Below, one piece after another: positions 21,062 to 33,010 of a stretch of DNA of 64,000 nucleotides. Position 1 is the first letter of the stretch. Every line of letters starts with the position of its first letter. Where the stretch lies: contig WTPW01001542.1 of NCBI GenBank assembly GCA_009809945.1, positions 73,151 to 137,150 of the forward strand, written 5' to 3'. The DNA comes from Gigaspora margarita. Lineage: Eukaryota; Glomeromycota; Glomeromycetes; Diversisporales; Gigasporaceae. Under the pieces are notes generated by a model, which was not told the DNA's origin, ran no database searches, and worked only from the letters and a program-made list of their open reading frames with translations. Position numbers and translations under genes: made by a program.

Positions 21062-22860
21062 ATGTCCTTTTACAGGGGTTTCAAATGCTGTTACTTATAA
21101 ATCAAATGAGTTGACACACCTAATTTTATATATAAATTTATACAAAAAAATTATTTAAATTAAATTTATTTAAAAATATATATATATATCTTTCTTTAAA
21201 TTTTAAATATATATTCTTTTGTATTTAATAATCTTTAATTTAAAGTTTTAGTTCTTAACTTTAAGTAATTCAAAGATAATCTTTCTTTAAAGTTGATGTA
21301 TTTTTTATTTTTACAACTCCTATAAAGTTAAAGCAATAATATAACTATTAACTTTAATCCTAATTCTAACTCTAAAATTAATAAGTAAATTTTCTTTGGC
21401 TTCTAGTTAAAAGTTGTAGAGCTCACTTTTCTGATTCTAATGATTGTTAAATCATCAAAATCAGCCCAGTGGATCCCAAGATACTTGGGATCAAAGAAGA
21501 GAACATAAGAATTAGCAAATTCACTATTACACAAAGCATAATAGAAAACGTTATCAAATGAAAAATCATGATTTGCACAAAATTTTATTATTAGAATTGA
21601 CTTTGAGCTCTTAACTAAAGTTGTTCTTTGGCTCATAAAAATGCTAGTTTTTTAAAATATATTTTATTATTTTTTTAGTAAAATGTTTCACTATGATAAA
21701 AAACTTTTCAAAACATATATAATGAGAAACAAATATTAAATTAGAAAAAAGCTATCAACCGAATAATTGTAATTTGCATAAAATTTTATTATCACAATTG
21801 ACTTTGGGTTCTTAAGTAAACTTGTTCTTTGGCTCAAAATAATGCTAGTTTTTTAAAACAAGATTTATTATTTTTTTAGTAAAATTTTTTACTATACTAA
21901 AAAAACTTTTCAAAATGTATATAAAGAAAAATAAATAGTTAGTATAATAGTGAATTTGCCAATCCTTATGTTCTCTTCTTTGATCCCAAGTATTTTGGGA
22001 TCCACTAGGCTGATTTTGATAATTTAACTACTATTAAAATCAGAAGAACCTTCTCTTTAACTTTCAATTAGAACACAAGAAACCTTTACTTAATAGTATC
22101 TTTTATATTTTTAGAAGATTACTTTAGCCAATCATATTATTGCTTGGGTGTGTCAGTCATTTGACTTAAAGAACTTAGTAAAGAATTGATCAATTTTAAA
22201 GGAAGATTATCTTTAAATTACTTGGAATTAAGAACTAAAACTTTAAATTAAATATTATTAAAAATATATATATATATATATATTTTTTTTTTCCCTTTGA
22301 ACACCCTACTGCCACATCTCTGCCCTTATCGCATAATGTATCGGTATCGCCAAATCACCATACACAGGGGGCTTCTCCTGGGAGAGCACGGCTTGAGATC
22401 GACATTTCTCCCAGATACCTTTAATGGCCCTAAGGGCGGTGCCCTGCACCAACTGCCAGAGTAGTCAGATCATCGTAACCAAACCGGAATTTAACCAATT
22501 CGGCTCGACAGCACCACAAGTTCATGTAGTATCACGAATATCAGACTTGGGCCTCACATTACATCTTGTGGAACTTCAGTTATTCCAAATCGGGTTCTAG
22601 CACGTTTCTTGTCACTGCCACAGATTTGATAATGGTAACTGCCCAATTAAGTCCGTCTGTAGACGTCCTGGGTTCCTGTTTTCTCACGGTATTTCAGTTC
22701 CCTTAAAGAATATATATTTAAAATTTAAAGAAAGGTTTATATATATATTTTTAACTAAATTTTAATTTAAATGATTTTTTTGTATAAATTTATATATAAA
22801 ATTAGGTGTGTTAACTCATTTGATTTATAAGTAACTGCACTTATTAGGAACATGTCCTAT
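21062..22860. mobile_element. Palindromic element interrupted by a retroposon
   Basis: The left arm from ACAGGGGTTTCAAATGCTGT through GTTGACACACCTAATTT (about 21075-21300) is mirrored on the right (22720-22860, ATTAGGTGTGTTAACTCATT). A second inverted pair lies inside around GGATCCCAAGATACTTGGGA (21472) and its mirror near 21985. The right arm is broken at 22282-22706 by a T-headed (minus-strand) retroposon. The minus frame 21403-21636 falls in an arm and is not a gene. Confidence 0.65.
22282..22706 (-). mobile_element. Retroposon-like insert (poly-A on minus strand)
   Basis: GC-richer than its host, starts with a T-run (22279-22291, i.e. a 3' poly-A read on the minus strand), and sits exactly at a point where the two arms of the surrounding palindrome would otherwise be continuous. 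AATATATAT on both sides may be the TSD but is low in complexity. The 5' end carries CCAGGACGTCTACAGACGGA on the minus strand; a related word (GGGACGTCTCTGGACGGA) occurs on the plus strand near 23227. No tRNA-like head seen. Confidence 0.55.
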
Positions 22861-23214
22861 GACTGCTAATATGTGCACATATGACTAAAAGCTATTACAA
22901 AATTATATTTATTGCTGTACTATAAAGTTCTTGCTATGCTTCAAACAATAAAGTACTTAGAATATAAAAACATTTTATTAAAATTATAAATAATATTAAA
23001 AAATTTATATTTATTATAATTTATTATAATAAATATCAAAAACATTTAAGAATATTAATAGTTTAAATTAAGCTCTTTTGAAAATATAAGCTTAAGTTTA
23101 AATTCTAAATACAAGGTGTAACTTGATAGTTAAAACAATGTGTTTTGTTTTTTAAATAAAAAAATTATATATTAAATTAAAGTTAAGAAACCATATTATA
23201 ATTAGAGTTAGAAA

Positions 23215-23600
23215 AAGGACCTGGGACGTCTCTGGACGGACTTGATAGATAGTTCTCCTAATTTGCGATTTTAGTGCTATTGAGCAAAGAAGTAGCAAGT
23301 TTAGACACTGGAACTAGGTTTTGAGATAGGTTATTATATGCAGTGTAATTCCTACAAGTTCTTTCATATTTGGTACCTTTTTGTGTTTTCCTTCTGCCCA
23401 TTGGATTTTTTTAAAAATTTTGCCAAAAAGTGGGCTTTCTGGTTTACCTTCTCCAAAAAATCAGTAGTATTTACTTCTTCCAAATTGAAAACGCCTACCT
23501 GTTTGGTGTCAACATCATGAGTAGACTATTAGCTGCAATATAAATAGTGAATGATATGTTAAAGATGTTTTGGACTGTGCATAAAAATTTCTTACAACTT
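23215..23600 (+). repeat. Dispersed repeat R, copy 1
   Basis: The part 23385-23500 (TTGGATTTTTTTAAAAATTT, then CCAAAAAGTGGGCTTTC, then CAGTAGTATTTACTTCTTCC) matches 61525-61640 in order and spacing at clearly more than chance similarity. The short open frame 23338-23520 lies across it and has no recognised domain. Confidence 0.5.
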
Positions 23601-23932
23601 TTGGTACAAGATGGTTTCTTTTATTTTGTTATCTTTTTTTCTTAAATAGATATTATACATATAATACTAGCGTAAAGTTTCTATACAGTATTATATAATT
23701 TTTACATTCTTTATATTTCGTTTTATTTTGTCAAGATTAGTCTTTTCTTTGTCTTTCTCATTTTGTTTCTTTTAATTTGTTTTTTATTTGATATTTTGTT
23801 TAGGTTTAGTAGTTTTTTTTTACTTTTATATCATTCCTTATATTTCAATCTTTTTTTTTTATTTCTGTAATAGATTATAAGTACAATCATTCTACCGATG
23901 AAGCTAGGTGAGAAAGATTTAAAGAAAAAGGC

Positions 23933-25970
23933 CATCTTAACAGGACCCCAGACATCTCTCATATAGGTCATAACTGATCTGCATGAATTTAGACATTTTT
24001 GCTATCTCTAAAATCAAGTAAATTTGCTAAAAGTTGGATTATTACATATAAACTTTATAGTAATTTGCTAAAAACTAAATTATAACATCTAGTATTAAGT
24101 AAATAATATAGTATAAATTTTTTTATTTGAATTCATAGAATTAAAATAAAAAAATTTTTATCAAATTTGGTCAAGAACTCGTGGAGATATCTTTGATGAA
24201 AGTTCCTGTAAACAATTTCAACGTAGCTTCTTTGTAATATGTTTTTTTATTTTTTTAAAATAACCCACTGTTCAGCGATAATTTACAAGAAATTTTACTA
24301 TGCTAACTAAAAAAAAAATTATAACAAGACTTGTAGCACATATCATGGACTAATATAATCTCAAATTTTATAAAAAAGTATTAAAAACTTGTGAAGATAT
24401 TAATGTTTTTGTAAATTCGGACGCATATGTTTTCGCAAGTTTTTCTCTAAACTCAAATGCTTTCTGAAGTACTTTTTCAAAATGAAACCTCCAAAACGTG
24501 ACTAAGTAAGTTAATAGAATAGGTATTTTAAAGTCTTTAGTTAAAATTTCATTAAAAACAGATCAATATTGATGAAGTTATAATAATTTTCAATTTGCTT
24601 CCAGATTCAGAATTTTCTAAAATTTACAATTTTAATAAAAACAGAAAACTACATCACAGGCTAGATTTTACAAGTTCAAATAAAACAAGTTACTGCGCAC
24701 TAAGTAAACTTTTAGAGCATATTATTGACTAATAAAATCTTAAATTTTATAAAAAAATGTTGAAAACTCGTAGAGATATTAACGTTTTTGTAAATTCGGA
24801 TGCATATGTTTTTGCAAACAATTTTGGCACGTAATATACGTTTTTGGAAATAGAAAAAATCTTTTATCAAAGATTTCTCTACGAGTTCTTGACCAAATTC
24901 GATAAAAAATTTTTATTTTAATTCTACAAATATATAGAATTCAAATAAAAAATTTTTATCAAATTTGGTCAAGAACTCATAGAGAAATCTTTGATGAAAG
25001 ATTTTTTCTATTTCCAAAAATGTATATCATGTGCCAAAATTGTTTGCAAAAATATATAAGTCTAAATTTACAAAAACGTTAATATCTTCACGAATTTTTA
25101 ACATTTTTTCATAAAATTTAAGATTATATTAGTCAATAATATGCTCTAAAAGTTTACTTAGTGCGCAGTAACTTGCTAGCCTGTGATGCAATTTTTTTGT
25201 TTTTATCAAAATTGTAAATTTTAGAAAATTCTGAATCTGGAAGCAAATTGAAAAATCATCATAGCTTCGTCAATATTAATCCGTTTTTGATGAAATTTTA
25301 AATAAAGACTTTAAATTATCTATTCTACCAACTTAATTAGTCACGTTTTGAAGATTTCATTTTGAAAAAGTGCTTCTAAAAGCATTTGAATTTAGGGGAA
25401 AACTTGCGAAAACGTATGTGTCTGAATTTATAAAAACGTTAATATCTTCACGAGTTTTTAATACTTTTTCATAAAATTTGAGATTCTATTAGTCTATGAT
25501 ATGTGCTACAAGTCTTGTTATAAAATATTTTTCAGTTAGCATAGAAAAATTTCTTGTAAATCATCGCTGAAAAGTGTGTTATTTTGAAAAGTTAAAAATT
25601 ATTTTATAAATTACTAACTAATTCACTTAATGATAACCTCATGCAATTGTATTCATAATTATTTGTTTATCGATATACAATCATGATCAATGATCATAAT
25701 ATATATGCAGAGTAAGTACCAAGTTGCTATTGATACTAAAGCCTAATTATATGCTAAAACTACTTTTCAATTATAATTGATTATTACTTTGCTCCGTAAA
25801 CTATTAATAACTTGTTATATCCAGATTGATTATTATCAAAATGTGGTTAAATTGCTAAAAATAAAATATAACATGTATAAAATCTTAGTAATTCGCCAAA
25901 CAAAATTGAATCAATTTGCTAAAAAAAAATATGACATATATCTGAGATGTCCAGGGTCCTGTCTTGACAA
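23933..25970. mobile_element. 2.04 kb palindrome bounded by about 38 bp inverted ends
   Basis: The ends CATCTTAACAGGACCCCAGA (23933) and TCCAGGGTCCTGTCTTGACA (25950-25969) are inverted copies. Inside, arm segments pair all the way to the centre near 24930-24950: AAATTTGGTCAAGAACTC, TTGCTAAAA..AAATTATAACAT, TTAATATCTTCACGA and others each occur once per orientation. Inner modules (for example AATTTGGTCAAGAACTC at 24157, inverted near 24890, again at 24963) occur more than twice, so duplication accompanied palindrome growth. No coding frame spans it. Confidence 0.65.
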
Positions 25971-26477
25971 GGCTAATAGCATCTATTTGGTGAATACAAA
26001 ATACTTGCAGTGAGTTGCGGGTTCTTGTAGAAGAAAAATTAGCTATCATAGCAGGTCGCACTTGAGTACTTTGGTATCAAGTGAGTTTTTATTAAATATA
26101 GAAAGGTTTTAATTAGCAGCTTTGTAGTTAGTATATTATATATAACTGAAACAAAGTAATTTTGTATACTCTTCTTTAATAAAAGCAGGATTGCCAGTTA
26201 AAAAATATATATATATAATTAGAGTTAGAGTTAGAAAAATATAGTAGCTATAGTATAGTTATTAGTAAAATATTACAAGAAATATTTTTAATTAAAATGC
26301 AGTAGATGGTTTTCTAATAAAAATTTAGAGCTATTCCTGTTTTTTTTTGTAAAAAAGTAAGTTTGCTTTGATTTTTATATTATACCTAATCTTAAAATTT
26401 GATTGGTTAAAACTAGAGTTGCCTGCTATAATAGGTTTTATAAAATTAAAAGGTTGCAATCTTTTATTTCAACATTG

Positions 26478-26823
26478 TACAGTCAAACCTCCATAAATGC
26501 AACGTGTACAGACAAGCCTGCAACGTGCATTTAGGGAGGTATTGCATTTAGGAAGAGCCAATTAAATTGCAGCATTAAGGATTAGATCATTAAGTTTGTA
26601 TAACTTTTACTAAAAATAGTATAACCTATCTTAAATACTAAATTTTGATTGGCTACATGCATTTAGGGAGATAGCATGATATAGAAAATTATTTGGAAGA
26701 ATGTGCATTTGCAGAATATAGAACGTGCATTTAGCACTAATAATTTCTTACAGACAAGACAAAAACGTGCATTTAGAGAGGTATTGCATTTATAGAAGTT
26801 GCATTTATGAAGGTCTGGATGTA
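26478..26823. mobile_element. Pogo-like MITE flanked by TA (about 342 bp)
   Basis: Element 26480-26821 begins CAGTCAAACCTCCATAAATG and ends in the imperfect complement (CATTTATGAAGGTCTGGATG), with TA on each side. CAG termini, TA target and internal AACGTGCATTTAG(G/A)GAGGT repeats fit a Tc1/mariner-pogo type non-autonomous element. The minus-strand frame 26663-26980 overlaps its end and is not a gene. Confidence 0.65.
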
Positions 26824-26927
26824 ATTTTTTGTTATAATTATTTAAAAGATTATAATTTTTTAACTTACTGTAATTGGCATAATAGCTGCAATCATTAAAA
26901 TAGTTGTAATAGTTGTAAATATAACAG

Positions 26928-27797
26928 ATTAATTTATTTTTTTTTATTTTTTTTTTTCTGACTTCGAAATACCTCGCCAAACTCTAAAGCCTCAGGTATA
27001 TTGACAAACGAATCCATCTACCAGGTTCTCCACCGTGAACTTCTGCTCCCATGAATGAGGATACAACTAGCCATACGTGCACTTTTGGTGCCTAATTTAA
27101 GTAGTCCGCCCGAAGGTTCTACACTAGCTGCCATATCTGCAACCCAACTACGGAAGTTGCCTATTTAAACCCTCTGGTTCATCTACCTTGATTCTTTTAT
27201 CGTCATCTATAGAGGACCCCGGAGGGCAAACATAGAGTCGACATTACCCAAGCACTATAGTCCCCAAGAACGGTATTTCTGCACTAGCCCCGGAGAGCCA
27301 GAGGACTGCGCCTAGGGAATTTCACCTAACAGGCGTCTTTTTACTATCATCCTTCCATGTCCCATTCATTTCCAGATATAGATTTTTAGTAACTAGCACA
27401 TCTGCATTATACCGACACTTGCAGTCCAATTTGAACTACTAGGTACCTCTCTTGCCCTTATTAGGTTCATTCCGATCCCGGCTACCCACTTCTTCCAGTA
27501 GTGCCATCATAGATCATCACTATTACCTCCTAATTCGGGACTTGACAAACGGGTTTCTATATTCTCTGGTTCCCTGGAGTTGCGATATAACATTAACACC
27601 ATTACGCCGAAGCTCCCATTCGAGATGGTAGAACCAAGGTAACAGGTTTTATAACCCAACCAATCTAAGCCACATAGTTACTGAACACAGGCCTATTGTT
27701 CAAAGCGTCAATAGTGGGATTTGAACTATCAACCTGCCGCTTGGGGTGTGACACCTTGACCACTTCTCTAAAGTGCCACACCCATATTAATTTATTT
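26928..27797 (-). mobile_element. Full-length tRNA-headed SINE (family 1) with 12 bp TSD
   Basis: ATTAATTTATTT occurs at 26928-26939 and 27786-27797, flanking an 846 bp insert whose minus strand ends in poly-A (T-run 26939-26957). The minus-strand 5' end (from 27785) is tRNA-like: TAGAGAAGTGG fits the A box and AGTTCAAATCC the B box, at tRNA-like spacing, so RNA polymerase III could start there. The 3' third contains the GTAGAACCTTCGGGCGGACT block shared with the short copies at 4935-5220 and 6000-6200. The central 500 bp is unique in the window. At about 850 bp it is long for a SINE; no open frame of note. Confidence 0.85.
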
Positions 27798-28138
27798 CAA
27801 ATCTGGTATTAAACTAGATATAACAATAAATTATCAGTTTACTAAATACAGACTACTGTTTTTAAAAATGTGTAAATAGTTACATATCACAATATTATGA
27901 GAAATTCATGATATTTCTTAGTTTGAGATCTGGATTTTTAAATTTTATCAATATAAATCTCCTGATACTTCGACTTTCTACATAAATATATAGAAATTGT
28001 TTATATATTTTTAAAAATAGCTATAAGGCAATCACAAGGGTTTTAAATTAATAAAGGAGCTTCCAGAAATTACATAATTTTTTGTTACTAATAGATTTCA
28101 AAATTTTACCTCACCCACCCACACCTGATACCCTATTA
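27798..28138. other. Spacer, nothing recognised
   Basis: AT-rich sequence with no open frame or repeat that I could match inside the window. Confidence 0.5.
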
Positions 28139-28381
28139 CAGTGTCTGAAATTGGGTTGCGGAGTCTGCGGACTGCAACAAATTTTAAATTTCCGCAACCA
28201 AAATCTGAAATGCATATGCAAATTCCGCACATAAATTTGCAAATTTTACTTATAAATTTTGATTAAATGTTTATTTGCGCAACTAAATTTTTATAGATTT
28301 TTATAATCCGCAACTATTTTTTTTTATTTAGTTGCAGCCCGCAACTAATTTAAAAATTGAATTTCAGACACTGCCCTATTA
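28131..28381. mobile_element. hAT-type MITE with 8 bp TSD (235 bp)
   Basis: Element 28139-28373 has perfect 14 bp terminal repeats (CAGTGTCTGAAATT / AATTTCAGACACTG) and is flanked by CCCTATTA at 28131-28138 and 28374-28381. An 8 bp duplication with CAG-starting termini is characteristic of hAT elements. The interior carries several GTTGCGG / CCGCAAC words in both orientations, possible sub-terminal transposase sites. Non-coding. Confidence 0.85.
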
Positions 28382-28449
28382 GCCAATCAAAATTATATTT
28401 TTAAAAATAGTTTTTAAATATAAATATTAAATTCTAGTTAATCGCAGAT

Positions 28450-28786
28450 AGTTGCTATATAGTAAAGTCTGAATTTTACTATGTCAATTGATAATTATCA
28501 ATTAAGTAAACTTATTTACAAGATCAAAATACATATTCTTTGAATTTTTTTTTAAAATTAAAGAAGTTTTTATTATTTAACTTTTAATTTTTACATTCAT
28601 CAAATATATTTTTTAAAAAAATTTTAATTTTATCGCTGAAAATAAAAATCAAAAGTCAAATAATAAAAAATTCTCCAATATTTATAAAAATTTTAATATA
28701 TATGTATTTTGAGCTTCTAAATATGTTTACTTAAGTGACTTTAATCGATTTACTTAGTAAAATTTAGACTTTACTATGTAGCAACT
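28450..28786. mobile_element. 336 bp palindromic MITE, copy 1 of 6
   Basis: Ends AGTTGCTATATAGTAAAGTC and GACTTTACTATGTAGCAACT are inverted copies, and the pairing continues through AGTAAACTT and the TTATTATTTAACTTTTAATT block to an A/T centre. Outer sequence on the right (GGTAACTTATTTTTGGATCA) matches the extended ends of copies 3 and 6. Confidence 0.8.
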
Positions 28787-29007
28787 GTTGTTGATTGTGG
28801 GTAACTTATTTTTGGATCAAAGATGTTTTTGAGTTTTTTAAAATATTATAAAATTTGATTGGTTAGGGGAGCGCTATTTATCAGCTGATTTTTTAGAGGG
28901 TGGGAGTAGAGCAATTATCAGGTCCTATATATATATATAATATATATAATAGTGGACTTAGCTGGGTCGGTCTGATCCAGATCAGATTATATACAATGAT
29001 TGCAATT

Positions 29008-29343
29008 AGTCACTACATAGTAAAGTCCAAATCTTACTATATAAATCGATAAAAACTGTTTAAGTAAACTTGCTTGGAAGATCAAAATACATGTACTCTG
29101 AAATTTTTATCCAAATCGGAGAAATTTTTATTATTTAACTTTTAATTTTTATGTTTGTTGAACATTTTTTTAAAAAGATTTTAATTTTTTGTATTGAATG
29201 TAAAAATTAAAAGTCAAATAATAAAAATTTCTCCGATTTGGATGAAAATTTCAACGTATATGTAATTCGATCTTCCAAACAAGTTTACTTAAGCGGTCTT
29301 TATTGATTTACATAGTAAACTTAGACTTTACTATGTAGTAACT
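29008..29343. mobile_element. 336 bp palindromic MITE, copy 2 of 6
   Basis: Begins AGTCACTACATAGTAAAGTC and ends GACTTTACTATGTAGTAACT. The central arms (TTAACTTTTAATTTTTATG and its mirror) remain well paired, so this copy is less eroded than copy 6. Confidence 0.8.
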
Positions 29344-29346
29344 ATT

Positions 29347-29462
29347 ATCAACCCAGGTTCAACCTGGGTTGGGTTGGGTTAAACCCGGGTCGGGTTTGAT
29401 ATGAGGCAGGTCAGACCCAGGTCAGGTTTTGACCCAAGTGGGTCTGACCCGGGTCAGGACCC
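29347..29462. repeat. GGGTC/GACCC degenerate satellite
   Basis: Over 115 bp the words CCCGGGTC, CAGACCCAGGTCAGG and GGGTTGGGTT recur in both orientations. This is a local GC-rich island in otherwise 80 percent AT sequence. Similar words occur at 28955-28985 and 32915-32940. Confidence 0.65.
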
Positions 29463-30887
29463 AACCAGAATCCCAAAGAATATATGTAATACTAAGATCC
29501 GGTTTTGTATAGACTTACTATATAATTTTTTAATATGTTATATGTTTAAATTTGTATAACCAATCAGTAATAGACAAAACCCATGTCACTTCAAGTTTTT
29601 TTTTGTAACCTTAGTCATCTAGTCATGTTATATTATGTCATGATATACTTAGTCACTTTGTTACGAATAAAATAACAAAATCACATGTAAATAAAAATAA
29701 TATAAAATAATATATGTCACTATATTACTTAGTCATGTATCACTTAAATAGCCAATAAAATTAGATTATTTATTAAATTTAAAAAAATATTACAACTTTT
29801 TTTATATATGAATCCAATTTATGTATGATTCGCAATAAAGTCTCTTGATCCTGCAATAATGATTGCTTTGTTATTTCATTGACAAGCTAAATCCTTACTA
29901 TAACTAATATTAAAAGTCGTAAATCCAATAATGTTGTTATCAACTATAAAACTAGAAAATTTTTGGTATCAAGGTTTTCTATTTGCATATGTTAATACTT
30001 AAATATTAATAAACTAACTAAATTAGTATCGTGATTCTTAAAGCCTTTATTAATATGTATAAGGCTAATATACTATAATAGTATAATATCAATATAATTT
30101 TTTAGTATAATTAGCAAATTGTATAATGAAAGTATACATAATATAATGCTCTAATATAATACAAGTTTTAAACAGAGTATACTTTATATTAATTTGAAAT
30201 AGTAATATCTTATGATTTTTCTTCATTAAATATTGTTATAAACTTAATTGAAAAATACATACTAATTGCCTATTATTGCTATAGCATTCAACATAGCTAG
30301 GGCAATGCATATACAGTAGCTTAACACGGGTTATATAACTAATCAAAAAGCGTTAAAGTACTAATTTGATTATTTAGCTATATTAGTTTTAGTGCACTGA
30401 TCACTTTTTGAACATAACCGTAATTTTATTTTATTGGTTAGTAGATTGACATAAAGTACAAATCGCTAAGAAAATTAGTTGATTATTAGATAATCAGGGC
30501 AGCAAAAAATTCCAACCAAAAATTCTAGAAAATCAATCATCTAAATATTTGGTTGAATGTAATTTTTTTGATATTTGCGAATATATTTACTATTTTTTTT
30601 ATTAGTCTTATGTTTTATCTATTGCAGGGCATTTGTTATGTTCTTGCATTTGTTCTTGCATTTGCACTTATTCTTGAACTTGAGATCATTATACAAAACG
30701 TTTTCAAATTCATAAACTTTTCTTAGCCAAAATAATTTATAAATATTAGGCAATCAAACAATCAAAGTAACATTTGTAAATTCACATTTCACAAATTTGT
30801 GTTGTTTAAGAGCATTAATAAGGGCGTTAAAAAATAAGATAATAATTACTTGAATGTTACAATAATTACTCGACCATGATAATCATC
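29463..30887. other. AT-rich spacer, no gene recognised
   Basis: No open frame of interest, no tandem or inverted repeat that I could identify. Probably old intergenic or decayed repeat DNA. Confidence 0.5.
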
Positions 30888-31157
30888 ATATGGGCTGCCG
30901 TCAATAGAAATCAGGCAGATCTACATTTGAAAAAAATTTAATGCCTTAACTTTCACAGCTCATATCTCGATGGATTTTAAAGCTATATTGATGTATTAAT
31001 ATTCAAAAGAAAGCTTAGATCGTAAGCTTTATTTTGAAAATTAAATTATCAAGATAGCCATAAAACTCATCGAGATATGAGCTGTGAAAGTTAAGGCATG
31101 AATTTTTTTTCAAATGTAGATCTGCCTGATTTCTATTGACGGCAGCCCATATTCATC
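30883..31157. mobile_element. MITE with about 85 bp near-perfect TIRs (265 bp)
   Basis: Element 30888-31152 starts ATATGGGCTGCCGTCAATAG. Its first 85 or so bases are mirrored at the right end with only two or three differences (GATATGAGCTGTGAAAGTTA ... CTATTGACGGCAGCCCATAT). TCATC flanks both sides (30883-30887, 31153-31157) as a possible 5 bp TSD. The loop is AT-rich and non-coding. The little-diverged arms suggest recent activity or gene conversion. Confidence 0.8.
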
Positions 31158-31720
31158 TTACGTATTTCTGTTAGTTTTCTCACATTCATCACATTTATCA
31201 GATACGGCCAATCAAAATTGTTAAAGCGAACAACGCAGAATTAAAGTATATAGATAGATTAGAATGTTAATTATATTTATTTCATATTTAATTTTTCTAT
31301 ATAAAAATTTGATGAGATAAAATGCACATGATTCAGAAACATGTGCATTAATGCATTCATGCATATGATTGAAGAATCATATGAAACCCATCTCTAGTTG
31401 TAACAAAACCAATTCGTTACTAGTAAACTTAACCAATTTCAAGCTATCAATAAATTAGTAATAAGTAACAACATAATATTATATTAAAACTATTTAAAAG
31501 TTATTTTGGGTTTATAATTATTTAAGTGACTTGTCACTTAATTTTTTAGAGTAACAAATAATTAGTGACAAAGTCATCTAAGTTATCATAGTCATCAAAT
31601 GTGACTGTCCATCACTGTAACCAACAGGTAATTTTTCGAAAAGTTGGATGTTTATTTGTATAACAAAAATATCTTTTATAACAAGTTAGATTTTTATTTT
31701 GTATAATGGTACTATATTGT

Positions 31721-32235
31721 ATGTTTCCAAAAATAAACTACATACTACCCTCTTGTTTAAATCCAAAAATGTAAAAACGCCTTTGATCCAAAAATAAGCT
31801 ACCCCATGATCAATAATAGTCGCTACATAGTAAAGTCAAAAGTTTACTATCTAAATTGATTAAAGTCGCTTAAGTAAACTTGTTTGAAAGATCAAAATAC
31901 GCATACCCTAAAAATTTCATCAAAATTGAGAACTTTTTATTATTTGACTTTTAATTTTTACATTCAATGGTAAAATTAAAATTTTATTACAAAAATATAT
32001 TCATTGAACTTAAAAATTAAAAGTTTAATAATAAAAGGTGCTTCAATATTGATGAAAAATTTAGCATATATGTATTTTTATCTTCTGAATAAGTTTACTT
32101 AAGTGAGAATAGTCGATTTATATAGTAGAATTTGCACTTTACTATGTAATGACTATTTGCAATTGACCAAAAATCTACCCCTAGATTTTTTGTGTCCAAA
32201 AAATGTCCAAAAAAGGTAGCTTATTTTGGAAACAT
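31721..32235. mobile_element. 336 bp palindromic MITE, copy 3 of 6, with extended ends
   Basis: The core is 31818-32154 (AGTCGCTACATAGTAAAGTC to ACTTTACTATGTAATGACT). Here the inverted pairing extends outward to ATGTTTCCAAAAATAAACTA (31721) and TAGCTTATTTTGGAAACAT (32217-32235). This probably shows the true ends of the full-length element (about 515 bp). Confidence 0.7.
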
Positions 32236-32374
32236 ATGGTATGCATATCGTTTTTTTTATTTTTTTTATTTATTTTTTTATTTTTTTATTTTTTTTCCAT
32301 AAAAAACTTGTCTGCACAAGATTATATGTGTAAGAATTTTTTTTTTAAAATATCTTACAAAAAGCTTATTAGCG

Positions 32375-32709
32375 ATCACTACATAACAAAGTCCAAATTT
32401 TACTATATAAATCGATTATATCTGCTTAAGTAAACATGTGCATAATATAAAAATGCATATTCTCCAAAATTTTCATACAAATCAGAGAACTTTTTATTAT
32501 TTAACTTGTAATTTTTACGTTCGGCGTATATATTTTTTAAAAAATTTTAATTTTTTGACGAATGTAAAAATTAAAACTCAAATAATAAAAAGTTTTTCAA
32601 TTTGTATAAAAATTTTATCACATATGTATTTTGATCTTTCGAACAAGTTTACTTAAGTGATTATAATCCGATTTGCATAGTAAAATTTGGACTTTACTAT
32701 GTAGTAACT
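32375..32709. mobile_element. 336 bp palindromic MITE, copy 4 of 6
   Basis: Begins ATCACTACATAACAAAGTCC and ends GGACTTTACTATGTAGTAACT. It lies only 140 bp from the end of copy 3. The right extension TAGCTTATTTTTGAATAAAA is retained. Two open frames across it (32203-32433, 32438-32656) are shadows of the repeat. Confidence 0.75.
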
Positions 32710-33010
32710 ATTATCGATCGAGAGTAGCTTATTTTTGAATAAAACAAGTTTTTAGATTTTTTGGTTAAAACAAAAGGGTTCAAAAATTGTATAATTTATA
32801 GTAAAATTCAAACTTATATGATAATTTTGTATAAAGTTTTTAATAAAATTAAGTGTATAAAGTTATATTAAAATTTTGAGTCTGGATCTGAATTATATAT
32901 ATATTCTTCGGGGTCCTACCCAACCTGACCCACTAAGACCCTTAATATATAATATATATATATATAATACTATATATATTTAATTTTAAGAATTTTGGCT
33001 AATTACTAAT

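Noticed and set aside
27700..27785. Functional tRNA gene
   Set aside because: A and B boxes are present but arm pairing is poor, and the sequence continues into a poly-A element with a target duplication, so it is a SINE head. The same reasoning applies to 36330-36405 and 55575-55656.
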